Below are positions 42,512 through 51,279 of a stretch of DNA of 64,000 nt, piece by piece (position 1 is the stretch's first letter; every line of letters begins with the position of its first letter). The DNA lies in contig NZ_JAUSYB010000001.1 in NCBI RefSeq assembly GCF_030816505.1, positions 2,046,001-2,110,000 of the forward strand, in the 5' to 3' direction. The position numbers and the translations under genes are program-made. Below the pieces are notes generated by a model. The model had not been told where the DNA came from and did not search any database. It was given only the letters and a program-made list of their open reading frames with translations. Source of the stretch: Microbacterium sp. W4I20 (GTDB taxonomy: Bacteria > Actinomycetota > Actinomycetes > Actinomycetales > Microbacteriaceae).

Positions 42512-43819
42512 TCACAGCACGCCGCCGAGTGCGCGGGGCAGCAGCTCCGCATGAGCGGCGGTGAGCTCGTCGCAGAGCTGCCAGATCTCGTCGGGCGTGA
42601 GCGTCGAACTCGCATTGGGGTCGATCAGCACCGCACGGCGCACGAGTTCGGGATCGCCCTCGAGGGCGGCACGGATCGTGAGGTCGGCGACCGACAGGTA
42701 CGTGCGGTTCAGCGCCGCGCCGGCCGCAGGGATCGCCCCCCAGGCGATCGGATGCACACCGTCGGCGTCGACCGTCGCCGGCACCTCGACCACCGCGCGC
42801 TCCGGGAGGTTGTCGATCAGGCCGTGGTTGACGACGTTCGCATGGATCTCGCGTGGCGCACCGGTCAGCATCGAGTGGATGATCTGCGGCGCGTACTCGG
42901 CGGCGTCGCCCTCTTCGTGCAGGGGCACCTCCTGACCTGCGGCGAGCAGGCGTTGCGCCTCGTGGAACTCGTTCACGTTCTCCTCGGAGATGCCGATGTA
43001 CTGCAGCGGCTCGAGTCGGAAGCGCTCGATCTGTGCATCGGAGCGCAGGAACCAGCCGAGGTACTCCGACGAGTGTTCGCTCGTCTCGGTCGGGTAGTAC
43101 CCGATGCGGCGGAAGATCTCCGCGCGCACTCGCCGCTGCAGGTCGGGCTCGGCCTCGATACGCTCGCGCAGACGCGGGTAGAGGTCCTCGCCGTCGTGAC
43201 TCCACTCGGTGAGCCACGACTGGTGGTTGACGCCGGCCGCGCGGTAGTGCGTGCCCTCGAGGGGGACTCCGACGAGTTCGCACAGGTCGTTCACGGTCCA
43301 GTACACGCTGTGGCACAGGCCGACCGTCCTGATCTCGGGCGCGACCTCCGACATCCACCAGACGTTCATCGCCATCGGGTTCGTGTAGTTCAGGAACCAG
43401 GCGTCGGGGCAGAGTTCGCGCATGTCCTGCGCGATCGCCGAGAGCACCGGGAACGTGCGCAGCGCGCGGAAGACGCCGCCGACGCCGGTCGTGTCACCGA
43501 TCGTCTGCCGAAGCCCGCGGGCGGCCGGCAGCTCGAGATCGATCCTGGTCGCCGCGACCCCGCCGACCTGGATCATGTTGATGACGAAGTCGGCGCCGTC
43601 GAGCGATTCGCGTCGGTCCAGCGAGGCGCGCACCCGGATGTCGCGCCCGAGCTGGCGGGCGACGCTGAGTGCGGTCAGTCGCGCGACCTCGAGCCGGTCG
43701 GCGTCGATGTCGTGCAGAGCGATGTCGAGGGTCGGAAGATCCGGGAAGCGGAGCAGATCGGTCAGCAGCTGGCGGGTGAAGACGACGCTGCCTGCGCCGA
43801 GGAAGGTGATCGTGGGCAT
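42512..43819 (-). CDS. Glycoside hydrolase family 4 enzyme (alpha-galactosidase-like)
   Basis: A 435-residue NAD+- and Mn2+-dependent glycosidase. The NAD site is at the N-terminus (ITFLGAGSVVFTRQLLTDLL), NYTNPMAMNVWW lies in the middle, and the metal ligands are Cys169 in GLCHSVYW and His199 in GVNHQSW. This CHS pattern is the alpha-galactosidase/alpha-glucosidase subgroup, not the phospho-glucosidases. It should act on an imported unphosphorylated alpha-glycoside by oxidation and elimination. Of the upstream in-frame ATGs, MPTITFLG at 43819 gives the standard start. It is the first gene of the operon read away from deoR. Confidence 0.9.
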   Translation of the reverse strand: MPTITFLGAGSVVFTRQLLTDLLRFPDLPTLDIALHDIDADRLEVARLTALSVARQLGRDIRVRASLDRRESLDGADFVINMIQVGGVAATRIDLELPAARGLRQTIGDTTGVGGVFRALRTFPVLSAIAQDMRELCPDAWFLNYTNPMAMNVWWMSEVAPEIRTVGLCHSVYWTVNDLCELVGVPLEGTHYRAAGVNHQSWLTEWSHDGEDLYPRLRERIEAEPDLQRRVRAEIFRRIGYYPTETSEHSSEYLGWFLRSDAQIERFRLEPLQYIGISEENVNEFHEAQRLLAAGQEVPLHEEGDAAEYAPQIIHSMLTGAPREIHANVVNHGLIDNLPERAVVEVPATVDADGVHPIAWGAIPAAGAALNRTYLSVADLTIRAALEGDPELVRRAVLIDPNASSTLTPDEIWQLCDELTAAHAELLPRALGGVL

Positions 43820-43836
43820 GCCATGATTCTTCGCAG

Positions 43837-43887
43837 AAATGCACATGATGCGCAACGAAATGATTGCATTGACACTCAATCGCTCAC
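43837..43887. promoter_or_regulatory. Probable DeoR operator region between GH4 and deoR
   Basis: The divergent 86-bp gap holds two GAAATG direct repeats, GATTG...CAATC (43862-43881) and the shared pieces ATGCGCAA and CAATCGCTCAC. It is AT-richer than its surroundings. The DeoR protein is the natural ligand. Confidence 0.5.
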
Positions 43888-43905
43888 CTGTCATGCTCAC
43901 TTCTC

Positions 43906-44715
43906 ATGGCCACTGCCTTCAGCACGACCTCCGTCGCCGAGCTCGGCGGATCACCGAAACGATCTCGACGTATGGCGGGCATCCTCGACACGATCGCCGA
44001 ACGCGGAGAGGTGACGCTCGCCGAGCTCGCCGAGCAGTTCGGCAGCTCTGCCGCCACGCTGCGCCGCGACCTCGGCGCGCTCTCCGACCAGGGACTCATC
44101 ATCCGCACGCACGGGGGCGCGAAGCCGGCGGGCTCGCTGGCCGAACTGCCCGTCGCCCTGCGCGACACCCGATTCCAGGACGCCAAGCGACGGATTGCCC
44201 GAGCCGCAGCCGCGCGGCTGCCTCGCGAGCGTCATGCCGTCGCCCTCAGCGGCGGGACCACGACAGCCTCCGTCGCGCGTGAGCTCGTCAACCACTCCGA
44301 CCTCACGATCATCACGAACTCCCTGTCGATCGCTTCACTCGCGGCGCCCTACCCGCGGCTCCGCGTCGTGATGACCGGCGGAATCCTGCGACCGCAATCG
44401 CTCGAACTCGTCGGCGTGCTCGCCGAGGGAACCTTCAGCGCGATCAACGTCGGCACCGCGATCCTCGGCGCCGACGGCATCTCGGCGGATGCCGGAGTGA
44501 CGACGCACGACGAGACGGAAGCGCGCACCAATCATGCGATGGTCGCCAAGGCGCAACGCACGATCGTGGTCGCCGACGGCTCGAAGATCGGGCGCGTGGC
44601 GCTCGCTCAGATGGCCGAGGTGTCCGACGTCGACGTCCTGATCACCGACGACAGCGCGGATGCCGCCGAGCTCGACAGACTGCGCACGATGGGCGTCACG
44701 GTCGTCATCGCCTGA
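43906..44715 (+). CDS. DeoR-family transcription repressor
   Basis: A 269-residue regulator. The helix-turn-helix at about 25-70 (ILDTIAERGEVTLAELAEQF, then SAATLRRDLGALSDQGLIIRTHGGA) is the DeoR signature, followed by the sugar-phosphate sensor domain (LSGGTTTASVAREL, GGILRPQSLELVG, ILGADGI, VADGSKIG). It likely represses the GH4 importer operon and is relieved by a sugar phosphate made by it. Divergent from GH4. Confidence 0.92.
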   Translation: MATAFSTTSVAELGGSPKRSRRMAGILDTIAERGEVTLAELAEQFGSSAATLRRDLGALSDQGLIIRTHGGAKPAGSLAELPVALRDTRFQDAKRRIARAAAARLPRERHAVALSGGTTTASVARELVNHSDLTIITNSLSIASLAAPYPRLRVVMTGGILRPQSLELVGVLAEGTFSAINVGTAILGADGISADAGVTTHDETEARTNHAMVAKAQRTIVVADGSKIGRVALAQMAEVSDVDVLITDDSADAAELDRLRTMGVTVVIA

Positions 44716-44745
44716 CCCGCTCTTTCTGTGCGTAGGCTCGGACGC

Positions 44746-45423
44746 ATGAGCACGCAGCATCCTGCAGGCGCCCGCGCCGAGTTGATCGCCGCGGCGTCCG
44801 GACACTCCTGGGGCGGCCCGTTCCCGCAGCTCGCCGACCCGGGCAGCGCGCACGACGCGGCCGTGCTCATCCTGTTCGGCGTCCTCGATCGCACGCCCGC
44901 CCCGGTGGCCGATGCCGCGGTCGCCCGCGACCTCGATGTGCTGCTGCAGCGCCGCGCCCCCTCGCTCTCGTCGCACCCCGGGCAGGTCTCGTTCCCCGGC
45001 GGGCGCAGCGAGCCGTCGGATGCGGATGCCGTGGCCACGGCCCTCCGCGAGGCCGAGGAGGAGACCGGGCTGGACCCTGCCGGCGTCGAGATCCTGGCCA
45101 CGCTGCCGGAGATACCGTTGGCCGCGAGCAACCACCTCGTCACCCCGGTGCTGGCGTGGTGGCGGTCGCCGTCGCGTGTCGTCGCGGTCGATCACGCCGA
45201 GACCGTCGAGGTCTTCCGGGTGCCGGTCGCACAGCTTCTCGACCCGGAGATCCGGTTCACATCGACGCTGCATCGGATGGGTCGCACGTTCCGCGGGCCG
45301 GCGTTCGACGTCGACGGGACCATCGTCTGGGGCTTCACCGCCATGGTGCTCGACGCCCTCTTCACGGCGGCCGGGTGGACAGTGCCCTGGGACGAATCCG
45401 TCGAGCGCCCGATCGAGCTCTGA
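44746..45423 (+). CDS. NUDIX hydrolase, CoA pyrophosphatase-like
   Basis: A 225-residue NUDIX protein. The NUDIX box spans GGRSEPSDADAVATALREAEEETGLD, with the metal-binding REAEEE intact, and the sequence SSHPGQVSFPGG just before it is typical of the CoA pyrophosphatase (NudL-like) group, which cleaves CoA or acyl-CoA to 4'-phosphopantetheine. The ATG at 44746 (MSTQHPAG) is preferred over a GTG six codons earlier. It is transcribed alone, 30 nt after deoR. Confidence 0.87.
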   Translation: MSTQHPAGARAELIAAASGHSWGGPFPQLADPGSAHDAAVLILFGVLDRTPAPVADAAVARDLDVLLQRRAPSLSSHPGQVSFPGGRSEPSDADAVATALREAEEETGLDPAGVEILATLPEIPLAASNHLVTPVLAWWRSPSRVVAVDHAETVEVFRVPVAQLLDPEIRFTSTLHRMGRTFRGPAFDVDGTIVWGFTAMVLDALFTAAGWTVPWDESVERPIEL

Positions 45424-45455
45424 CCCGGGCGCGGTGGAAGAGGCGCGCGGCACTC

Positions 45456-45541
45456 GTTCACAATTCAGCAAGATCGAGCCCGGAGCACCCTGACACTCCG
45501 CGTGCACGAGCCATTCCCGGAGATCTGGCTGAGTTGTGAAC
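45456..45541. repeat. Palindromic element, copy C of the GTTCACAA family
   Basis: An 86-bp element between the NUDIX and purD genes. The outer ends are GTTCACAATTCAGCAAGATC and, on the other strand, GTTCACAACTCAGCCAGATC. The core is less symmetric than in copies A and B and unrelated to both. Both flanking genes point the same way, so here it can serve as a terminator for the NUDIX gene only. Confidence 0.78.
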
Positions 45542-45589
45542 GGCGTCCACCCCCGAAACGGAAGGCAACACCCTCGGTAGGCTGGACCG

Positions 45590-46867
45590 GTGAAGATACT
45601 CGTCCTCGGTTCCGGTGCCCGTGAGCACGCGATCATCCTCGCCCTGCGGGCAGAGCAGGCGGAGCACGAGCTCTTCGTCTCTCCCGGCAACGCCGGCATC
45701 GCGCAGGACGCCACCCCCGTCTCGGTCGATCCGCTCGACGGGGCTGCGGTGACCGCGTTCTCGAACGAGCACGGGATCAACCTCGTCGTCGTCGGCCCGG
45801 AGGCTCCGCTGGTCGCGGGCGTCGCCGACGCGCTGCGGGCGCACGGCATCCCGGTGTTCGGTCCCGGCAAAGCGGCCGCGCAGCTCGAGGGTTCGAAGTC
45901 GTTCGCGAAGCGGGTCATGGATGCCGCGGGCGTGCCCACCGGACGCGCGCTGCGCGCGGCAACAACCTCCGAAGTCGAGGCCGCGTTCGACCAACTCGGC
46001 GCTCCATACGTCGTCAAGGCCGACGGCCTCGCGGCGGGCAAGGGCGTCATCGTCACGTCCCACCGCGCCGAGGCGCTCGCGCACGCCGAGCAGTATCTCC
46101 CGGCCGGGCCGGTGCTGATCGAGGAGTTCCTCTCCGGTCCCGAGGTCTCGCTGTTCTTCCTGAGCGACGGCGACACCGTGCGCGCGCTCAGCCCCGCGCA
46201 GGACTTCAAGCGCGCACTCGACGGCGATGCCGGCCCCAACACCGGCGGCATGGGCGCCTACTCGCCGCTGCCCTGGCTGGCCGAGCAGTTCGGCAGCGAG
46301 CAGGCGTTCGTCGACGAGGTCACCCGCGACGTCGCCCTGCCCGTGATCCGTCAGCTGGATGCGGAGGGCACGCCTTTCATCGGTCTGCTCTACGCCGGGC
46401 TCATCCTCACCCCGGCCGGTGTCCGCGTGATCGAGTTCAACGCGCGCTTCGGCGACCCCGAGACGCAGGTGGTACTGCCACGCCTCGTCACCCCGCTGTC
46501 GGAGCTGCTGTTCGCCGCAGCATCCGGCACTCTGGAGGATCAGCCGGAACCGGTCTTCCGCGACGAGGTGGCCATCACGGTCGTGCTCGCGAGCGAGGGG
46601 TATCCGGAGTCGCCGCAGACCGGCCGCCCGATCGAGGGACTCGGGGATGCCGCATCCGTCGAGGGCGTCCACCTGGCACACGCCGCGACCGCGAGCCCCG
46701 ATGCACCCGGCGGTTCACTCGTCGCCTCCGGTGGTCGCGTGCTGAGCGTCGTCGCCGTGGCATCCGACTTCCGCACCGCGCGCGAGCGCGCGTACGACGC
46801 GATCGGGCGGATCCGCCTCGACGGCTCACACCACCGCACCGACATCGCCGCCCGCGTCGCGGAGTAG
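45590..46867 (+). CDS. purD: Phosphoribosylamine-glycine ligase
   Basis: A 425-residue ATP-grasp enzyme of purine step 2. Marks: KILVLGSGAREHA at the N-terminus, VVGPEAPLVAGVAD, GPGKAAAQLEGSKSFAK, and NTGGMGAYSP followed by IEFNARFGDPE with the metal-binding Glu/Asn. The GTG at 45590 is the only sensible start, 49 nt after repeat copy C. Transcribed alone and far from purM-purF. Confidence 0.96.
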   Translation: MKILVLGSGAREHAIILALRAEQAEHELFVSPGNAGIAQDATPVSVDPLDGAAVTAFSNEHGINLVVVGPEAPLVAGVADALRAHGIPVFGPGKAAAQLEGSKSFAKRVMDAAGVPTGRALRAATTSEVEAAFDQLGAPYVVKADGLAAGKGVIVTSHRAEALAHAEQYLPAGPVLIEEFLSGPEVSLFFLSDGDTVRALSPAQDFKRALDGDAGPNTGGMGAYSPLPWLAEQFGSEQAFVDEVTRDVALPVIRQLDAEGTPFIGLLYAGLILTPAGVRVIEFNARFGDPETQVVLPRLVTPLSELLFAAASGTLEDQPEPVFRDEVAITVVLASEGYPESPQTGRPIEGLGDAASVEGVHLAHAATASPDAPGGSLVASGGRVLSVVAVASDFRTARERAYDAIGRIRLDGSHHRTDIAARVAE

Positions 46868-46875
46868 CCGGCTCG

Positions 46876-46983
46876 GCGGGCGGCCCGCCCGCGGCATCCG
46901 AGATTCGGAGTTCGGCGCGCTCGTCGGAGGATTCCTGCCGAATCATCCGAGATTCCTGCCATCTTCCGAGTTCCGGATGCCGC
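46876..46983. terminator. Terminator and long imperfect inverted repeat behind purD
   Basis: First a GC stem (GCGGGCGG/CCCGCCCGC, 46876-46892), then a larger pair: GCGGCATCCGAGATTCGGAG (46891-46910) with its partner TTCCGAGTTCCGGATGCCGC (46964-46983), 16 of 20 positions paired. The unit CATCCGAGATTC occurs twice inside. It is the same architecture as the GTTCACAA elements, with other arms. Confidence 0.6.
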
Positions 46984-47000
46984 GCGCTTGACTTCGCCAG

Positions 47001-47015
47001 CTTTCTTCAAGAAAG
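47001..47015. promoter_or_regulatory. Palindrome at the HxlR gene promoter
   Basis: CTTTCTT-C-AAGAAAG is a perfect 15-bp dyad that ends 7 bp before the HxlR start. TTGACT (46988-46993) upstream can be its -35. Likely the operator for self-repression. Confidence 0.7.
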
Positions 47016-47022
47016 TAAGCGG

Positions 47023-47517
47023 ATGCCGCTCCGCTCCGACTGGTCGTCGACGACCTGCCCGATCGCCCGCTCCGCCGACGTCCTCGCCGACCCCTGGGTA
47101 CTGGTGATCCTGCGAGAGCTCTTCTCGGGGCGCACGCGATTCGACCAGCTGCGGGATGCGACCGGCGCCGCCGACTCAGTGTTGGCCCGACGGCTCAGGA
47201 CCATGACCGAGGCCGGGCTCCTCACCCGCGATGAAGACCCGCGCTCGGGCTATCGCCTGACGGATGCCGGGAGCGAGACGCTCCCGATCCTGCATGCCTA
47301 CGCGCGGTTCTCGAAGGTCACCGAACCCGACGACGACTACGGGCTGAGCGTGTCCTGCGGGCGGTGCGGGGAGGCCGCGGCATCCGTCGATTGGTGTGCG
47401 CACTGCTCGGCCCCGCTCGATGTCGACAGCACCCGCTGGACCAGGCGCAGCATGGGCGGAACTCCCTTCGACCTCGCCTCAGTCGGAGCCGGAACCGGCG
47501 CGGGAGCCCGCGCGTGA
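47023..47517 (+). CDS. HxlR-family regulator with C-terminal zinc ribbon
   Basis: A 164-residue regulator. The winged helix (CPIARSADVLADPWVLVILRELFSGRTRFDQL) is the HxlR/MarR-like type, with Cys12 in the usual redox-sensitive place. After residue 105 comes a CGRC...CAHC motif, a probable small zinc ribbon that most HxlR proteins lack. The stop overlaps the MFS gene start (GTGA), so the two are one operon. The start follows the palindrome too closely for a normal leader. Confidence 0.85.
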   Translation: MPLRSDWSSTTCPIARSADVLADPWVLVILRELFSGRTRFDQLRDATGAADSVLARRLRTMTEAGLLTRDEDPRSGYRLTDAGSETLPILHAYARFSKVTEPDDDYGLSVSCGRCGEAAASVDWCAHCSAPLDVDSTRWTRRSMGGTPFDLASVGAGTGAGARA

Positions 47518-48860
47518 CCGCCGAGTCCGTGGACGAGCCCACCCGCACGCCCGCCGCACGGCCCCGCCGCCTCCACCCGGCGTGGACCGTCGCGCTCGTC
47601 GCCCTGATCGCCCTCATCGGCGCGGCCGGATTCCGTGCGGCCCCCGGTGTGCTGATGGTGCCGCTGCAGGAGGAGTTCGGCTGGACGACCGCGGATCTCT
47701 CGCTCGCCGTCTCGATCAACCTCCTGCTCTACGGCCTGATCGCGCCGTTCGCCGCCGCACTGATGCAGCGATTCGGCATCCGAGCGGTGACGGTGGTCGC
47801 ACTGTTCGTGATCGGCGCGGGCGCCGCACTCAGCGTGCTGGTCGCGACGCCGGGGCAGCTGATCCTCACCTGGGGCGTCCTGATCGGGCTCGGGACCGGA
47901 TCCATGGCCCTCGTCTTCGCCGCGACCATCACCGACACGTGGTTCGCTACCCGCCGGGGTCTCGTCTCGGGTGTGCTCACCGCGGGCAGCGCCACCGGCC
48001 AGCTCATCTTCCTGCCGGTGATCGCGACCGCGGCCGAAGACATCGGCTGGCGCGGAGCATCCTTCATCATCGCCGGCGGCGCACTCGCGGTCGCACCCCT
48101 CGTCTGGATCTTCCTGCGCAACCGGCCGAGCGACCTCGGCGTCACCCGCTACGGCGAGACCGAGCCGTACGCGGCAGCGAAACCCGCACCGCGCGGCACT
48201 GCCTGGGGCGCGGCGAAGCTCGCCCTGACCACGCTGCGCGAAGCCGCCCGCACCCGCACGTTCTGGGCCCTGGCCATCGGGTTCGCGATCTGCGGCGCGA
48301 CCACCAACGGCCTCATCGGCACGCACTTCATCCCGAGCGCGCACGACCACGGGATGGCGACCACCACCGCGGCCGGTCTGCTCGCGGTCGTCGGCATCTT
48401 CGACATCGTCGGCACGGTGTTCTCGGGCTGGCTGACCGACCGTGTGAATCCGCGCATCCTGCTCGCCGCGTACTACGCGCTGCGCGGAGTGAGCCTGCTG
48501 TTCCTCCCGAGCCTGCTGTCTGCCGAGGTGCAGCCGAGCATCGTGGTGTTCATCGTGATCTACGGGCTCGACTGGGTGGCGACCGTGCCGCCGACGATCG
48601 CGCTCTGCCGCGAGGTGTTCGGGTCGAAGGGTCCGCTCGTGTTCGGCTGGGTCTTCGCCGCGCACCAGATCGGTGCCGGCATCGCCTCGATCCTCGCCGG
48701 AATCATCCGCGACCACACCGGCCAGTACACCTTCGCCTGGTTCGCCGCGGCAGGGTTGTGCGCCGTCGCGGCCCTGGTCAGCGCGACCATCCGCCGGCAT
48801 GCACCTCGCGCGTCAGCATCCGACTCCTCCATCGCGCCCGCGCAGCCCCTCGCCGACTAA
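47514..48860 (+). CDS. MFS transporter under HxlR control
   Basis: A 448-residue major facilitator with 12 membrane segments. It resembles the OFA/monocarboxylate-like group (FRAAPGVLMVPLQEEFGWTTA, then TDRVNPRILLAAYYALRG). The GTG at 47514 overlaps the HxlR stop by 4 nt. Substrate unknown; probably an organic acid or drug exported on the signal sensed by the regulator. Confidence 0.88.
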   Translation: MTAESVDEPTRTPAARPRRLHPAWTVALVALIALIGAAGFRAAPGVLMVPLQEEFGWTTADLSLAVSINLLLYGLIAPFAAALMQRFGIRAVTVVALFVIGAGAALSVLVATPGQLILTWGVLIGLGTGSMALVFAATITDTWFATRRGLVSGVLTAGSATGQLIFLPVIATAAEDIGWRGASFIIAGGALAVAPLVWIFLRNRPSDLGVTRYGETEPYAAAKPAPRGTAWGAAKLALTTLREAARTRTFWALAIGFAICGATTNGLIGTHFIPSAHDHGMATTTAAGLLAVVGIFDIVGTVFSGWLTDRVNPRILLAAYYALRGVSLLFLPSLLSAEVQPSIVVFIVIYGLDWVATVPPTIALCREVFGSKGPLVFGWVFAAHQIGAGIASILAGIIRDHTGQYTFAWFAAAGLCAVAALVSATIRRHAPRASASDSSIAPAQPLAD

Positions 48861-48883
48861 CCCCCGTCGCCCCGCACGCAAGT

Positions 48884-48961
48884 CGACCCGCCCCCTTATG
48901 CCCGAGCCGCCCCTTTGAGTACGCACTCAAAGGGGCGGCTCGCACGAAAAGGGGCGGGTCG
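48884..48961. terminator. Nested long inverted repeat between convergent genes
   Basis: Inner arms CGAGCCGCCCCTTTGAGT (48903-48920) and ACTCAAAGGGGCGGCTCG (48925-48942) are perfect over 18 bp around a 4-nt loop. Outer arms CGACCCGCCCCCTT (48884-48897) and AAGGGGCGGGTCG (48949-48961) pair apart from one extra G. It is a bidirectional terminator for the MFS and ABC genes. Confidence 0.85.
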
Positions 48962-48981
48962 GCAAGAGGAGCGGGGCGCGC

Positions 48982-49710
48982 TCAGAGCACCTTCGAGAGG
49001 AAGTCCTTCAGGCGCTCGTTCTTCGGGGCACCGAACAGCTCGGCGGGCGGAGCCTCCTCCACCACGACGCCGCCGTCCATGAAGACCGTGCGACCCGAGA
49101 CCTCGCGGGCGAAGCCCATCTCGTGCGTCACCAGCACCATCGTCATGCCGCCGGAGGCGAGGTCGCGGATGACCTGCAGCACCTCGCCGACCATCTCGGG
49201 GTCGAGCGCGCTGGTGGCCTCGTCGAAGAGCATGATCTCGGGGTCCATCGCGAGTGCACGGGCGATCGCCACGCGCTGCTTCTGACCACCGGAGAGGGAT
49301 GCCGGCTTCGCATCGGCCTTCTCCGTGAGCCCGACGCGCTCGAGCAGCGCCAGCGCCCGCTCCCGCGCCTTGGCCTTCGACAGGCGCCCGAGCTCGATCG
49401 GCGCGAGCGTGATGTTCTCGACCACCGTCATGTGCGGGAAGAGGTTGAAGTGCTGGAACACCATGCCGATGCGCTGGCGCACCTCGTCGAGCTTCACACT
49501 CTTGTCGGTGAGGTCGACGCCGTCGATGACGACCTTGCCCGAGGTGGGCTCCTCGAGCTTGTTGAGGCAGCGCAGCAGGGTCGACTTGCCGGATCCCGAG
49601 GGACCGATGACCGCGACGACCTCGCCGTCCTCCACCGTGAGGTCGATGCCCTTGAGCACCTCGTTGCTGCCGAAGGACTTGTGCAGGTTCTGCACGTCGA
49701 TCTTGCTCAT
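48982..49710 (-). CDS. Polar amino-acid ABC transporter ATP-binding protein
   Basis: A 242-residue ATPase of the GlnQ/HisP type. Walker [11 protein letters not shown]-loop region [19 protein letters not shown], signature [15 protein letters not shown], Walker [16 protein letters not shown]. It powers the fused permease encoded upstream, whose stop its start overlaps (ATGA). Confidence 0.94.
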   Translation of the reverse strand: MSKIDVQNLHKSFGSNEVLKGIDLTVEDGEVVAVIGPSGSGKSTLLRCLNKLEEPTSGKVVIDGVDLTDKSVKLDEVRQRIGMVFQHFNLFPHMTVVENITLAPIELGRLSKAKARERALALLERVGLTEKADAKPASLSGGQKQRVAIARALAMDPEIMLFDEATSALDPEMVGEVLQVIRDLASGGMTMVLVTHEMGFAREVSGRTVFMDGGVVVEEAPPAELFGAPKNERLKDFLSKVL

Positions 49711-51176
49711 GCGTTGAACTTCCTCTCCAGGCGGTTCGCGAGCAGCGTCAGCAGCGTGATCACGACGAAGTAGATGATGGCGACGATCGTCAGCACCTGC
49801 GCCGACAGGTACGTCGAGGCGATGATCTGACGCGACTGGAACGTGAGCTCCGCGAGACCGATGACGCTGATCAGCGACGTGTCCTTGAGGGTGATGATGC
49901 CTTGGTTCACGAACGACGGGATCATGATGCGGAACGCCTGCGGCAGCACGACCTTCTGCATGGTCTTCCAGTGGCCGAGGCCGAGCGAGCGCGACGCCTC
50001 GTTCTGGCCCGGATCGACCGCCTGGATGCCGCCGCGGATGATCTCGGTCATGTACGCACCCGTGTTGAGCGACAGCGTGATCGCACCCGCCACGAATGGG
50101 TTGAACTGGAGTCCGGGGAACAGCTGCGGCACCGCGAAGAACACGAAGAACGCCTGCACCAGGATCGGGGTGCCGCGGAACACGAACACGTACGCGGTCG
50201 CGAGCCAGCGGAACGGCAGGAACTTCGAGATGCGGCCGAAGCCGAACACGATGCCGAGGATGAACGAGGCCACCAGCGCGACGAGCGTCGCGAGGATCGT
50301 CAGCCACAGGCCGCTCATCAGGGCCGGCGAGTACTTCACGGCCACCGAGATGATGTCGGTCGGCTGCGTGGATGCCTCGCCGGTGCTCAGGTACGTGTCG
50401 ACGATCTCGTCGTACTCGCCGGATTCCTGCAGGTTCGCGAGCCCCTCGTTGAACATCTCGATCAGCTCGGGGTTCATGCCCTTGTTGACCGCGAACCCGT
50501 ACTCGCCGCCGAGCTCCGGGTCGCCGATCAGACGGAACCCGGAACCCTGCTGGATGCCGTAGGCCAGCACCGGGAAGTCCTCGAAGTAGCCGACGGCCTG
50601 GCCCGCCTTGACGGCATCCACCATGTCGGTCGTGTCGGAGTACGGCGTGATCTTGAAGCCGTATTCGTCTTCGTTCTCCTCGGCGAAGGTCTGACCCTGG
50701 GTGCCGGTCTTCACCGCGACCGTCTTGCCGTCGAGGTCGTCGAGCGATTCGATGTCGCTGGCCTCGAGAACGCCGAGCTGGATGCCGCTGGTGAAGTACG
50801 GATCGCTGAAGTCGAAGGTCTGCTTGCGCTCGTCGGTGATCGACATGCCGGCCATGACCGCGTCGACCTGGTTCGACTGCAGCGCCTGCAGGGCGGCGTC
50901 GAACCCGAGCTGACGGACCTCGACCTCGAAGCCCTGATCCTCGGCGATCGCGCGGAGCAGGTCCATGTCGATGCCGACGAGGTCGCCGTTCTCGTCGGTG
51001 AACTCGAACGGCGCGAAGGTGGTGTCGGTGCCGATGATGTACGACTCGGTGTCGTCGGCGGCGACGGCAGCGGATGCTCCGCCGAGCAGCGCGCCGAGGG
51101 TGACGAAGGCGGTCAGTGCCGTCGCGCCGGCGGTTCGGCCGAACCGGCGCAGGCGCGCGGAGGGGGTGCGGATCAC
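49707..51176 (-). CDS. Amino-acid ABC importer: fused binding protein and permease
   Basis: A 489-residue two-part protein. After a signal-like N-terminus (about 1-42, ending AVAAD) comes a polar amino-acid binding domain ([52 protein letters not shown]), then at about 270-489 a HisM/GlnP permease with five helices and the EAA region ([23 protein letters not shown]). The binding domain is thus tethered outside. Such fusions occur in GlnPQ-like systems of Gram-positive bacteria. The GTG at 51176 has GAGGAG at 8 nt. Substrate probably glutamine or a similar amino acid. Confidence 0.93.
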   Translation of the reverse strand: MIRTPSARLRRFGRTAGATALTAFVTLGALLGGASAAVAADDTESYIIGTDTTFAPFEFTDENGDLVGIDMDLLRAIAEDQGFEVEVRQLGFDAALQALQSNQVDAVMAGMSITDERKQTFDFSDPYFTSGIQLGVLEASDIESLDDLDGKTVAVKTGTQGQTFAEENEDEYGFKITPYSDTTDMVDAVKAGQAVGYFEDFPVLAYGIQQGSGFRLIGDPELGGEYGFAVNKGMNPELIEMFNEGLANLQESGEYDEIVDTYLSTGEASTQPTDIISVAVKYSPALMSGLWLTILATLVALVASFILGIVFGFGRISKFLPFRWLATAYVFVFRGTPILVQAFFVFFAVPQLFPGLQFNPFVAGAITLSLNTGAYMTEIIRGGIQAVDPGQNEASRSLGLGHWKTMQKVVLPQAFRIMIPSFVNQGIITLKDTSLISVIGLAELTFQSRQIIASTYLSAQVLTIVAIIYFVVITLLTLLANRLERKFNA

Positions 51177-51279
51177 GACGGGTGCTCCTCGGGATCGGAT
51201 GATGCGACCGGACAGCCGCCGAGCATCCACCCTAACGGGCCGCCTTTCACACCGCGCTCCCGCGCCGGACGGACGAGCC

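Noticed and set aside
47396-49285. A 629-codon frame overlapping the HxlR and MFS genes
   Set aside because: It runs through three real features in the wrong frame and ends inside the next gene on the other strand.
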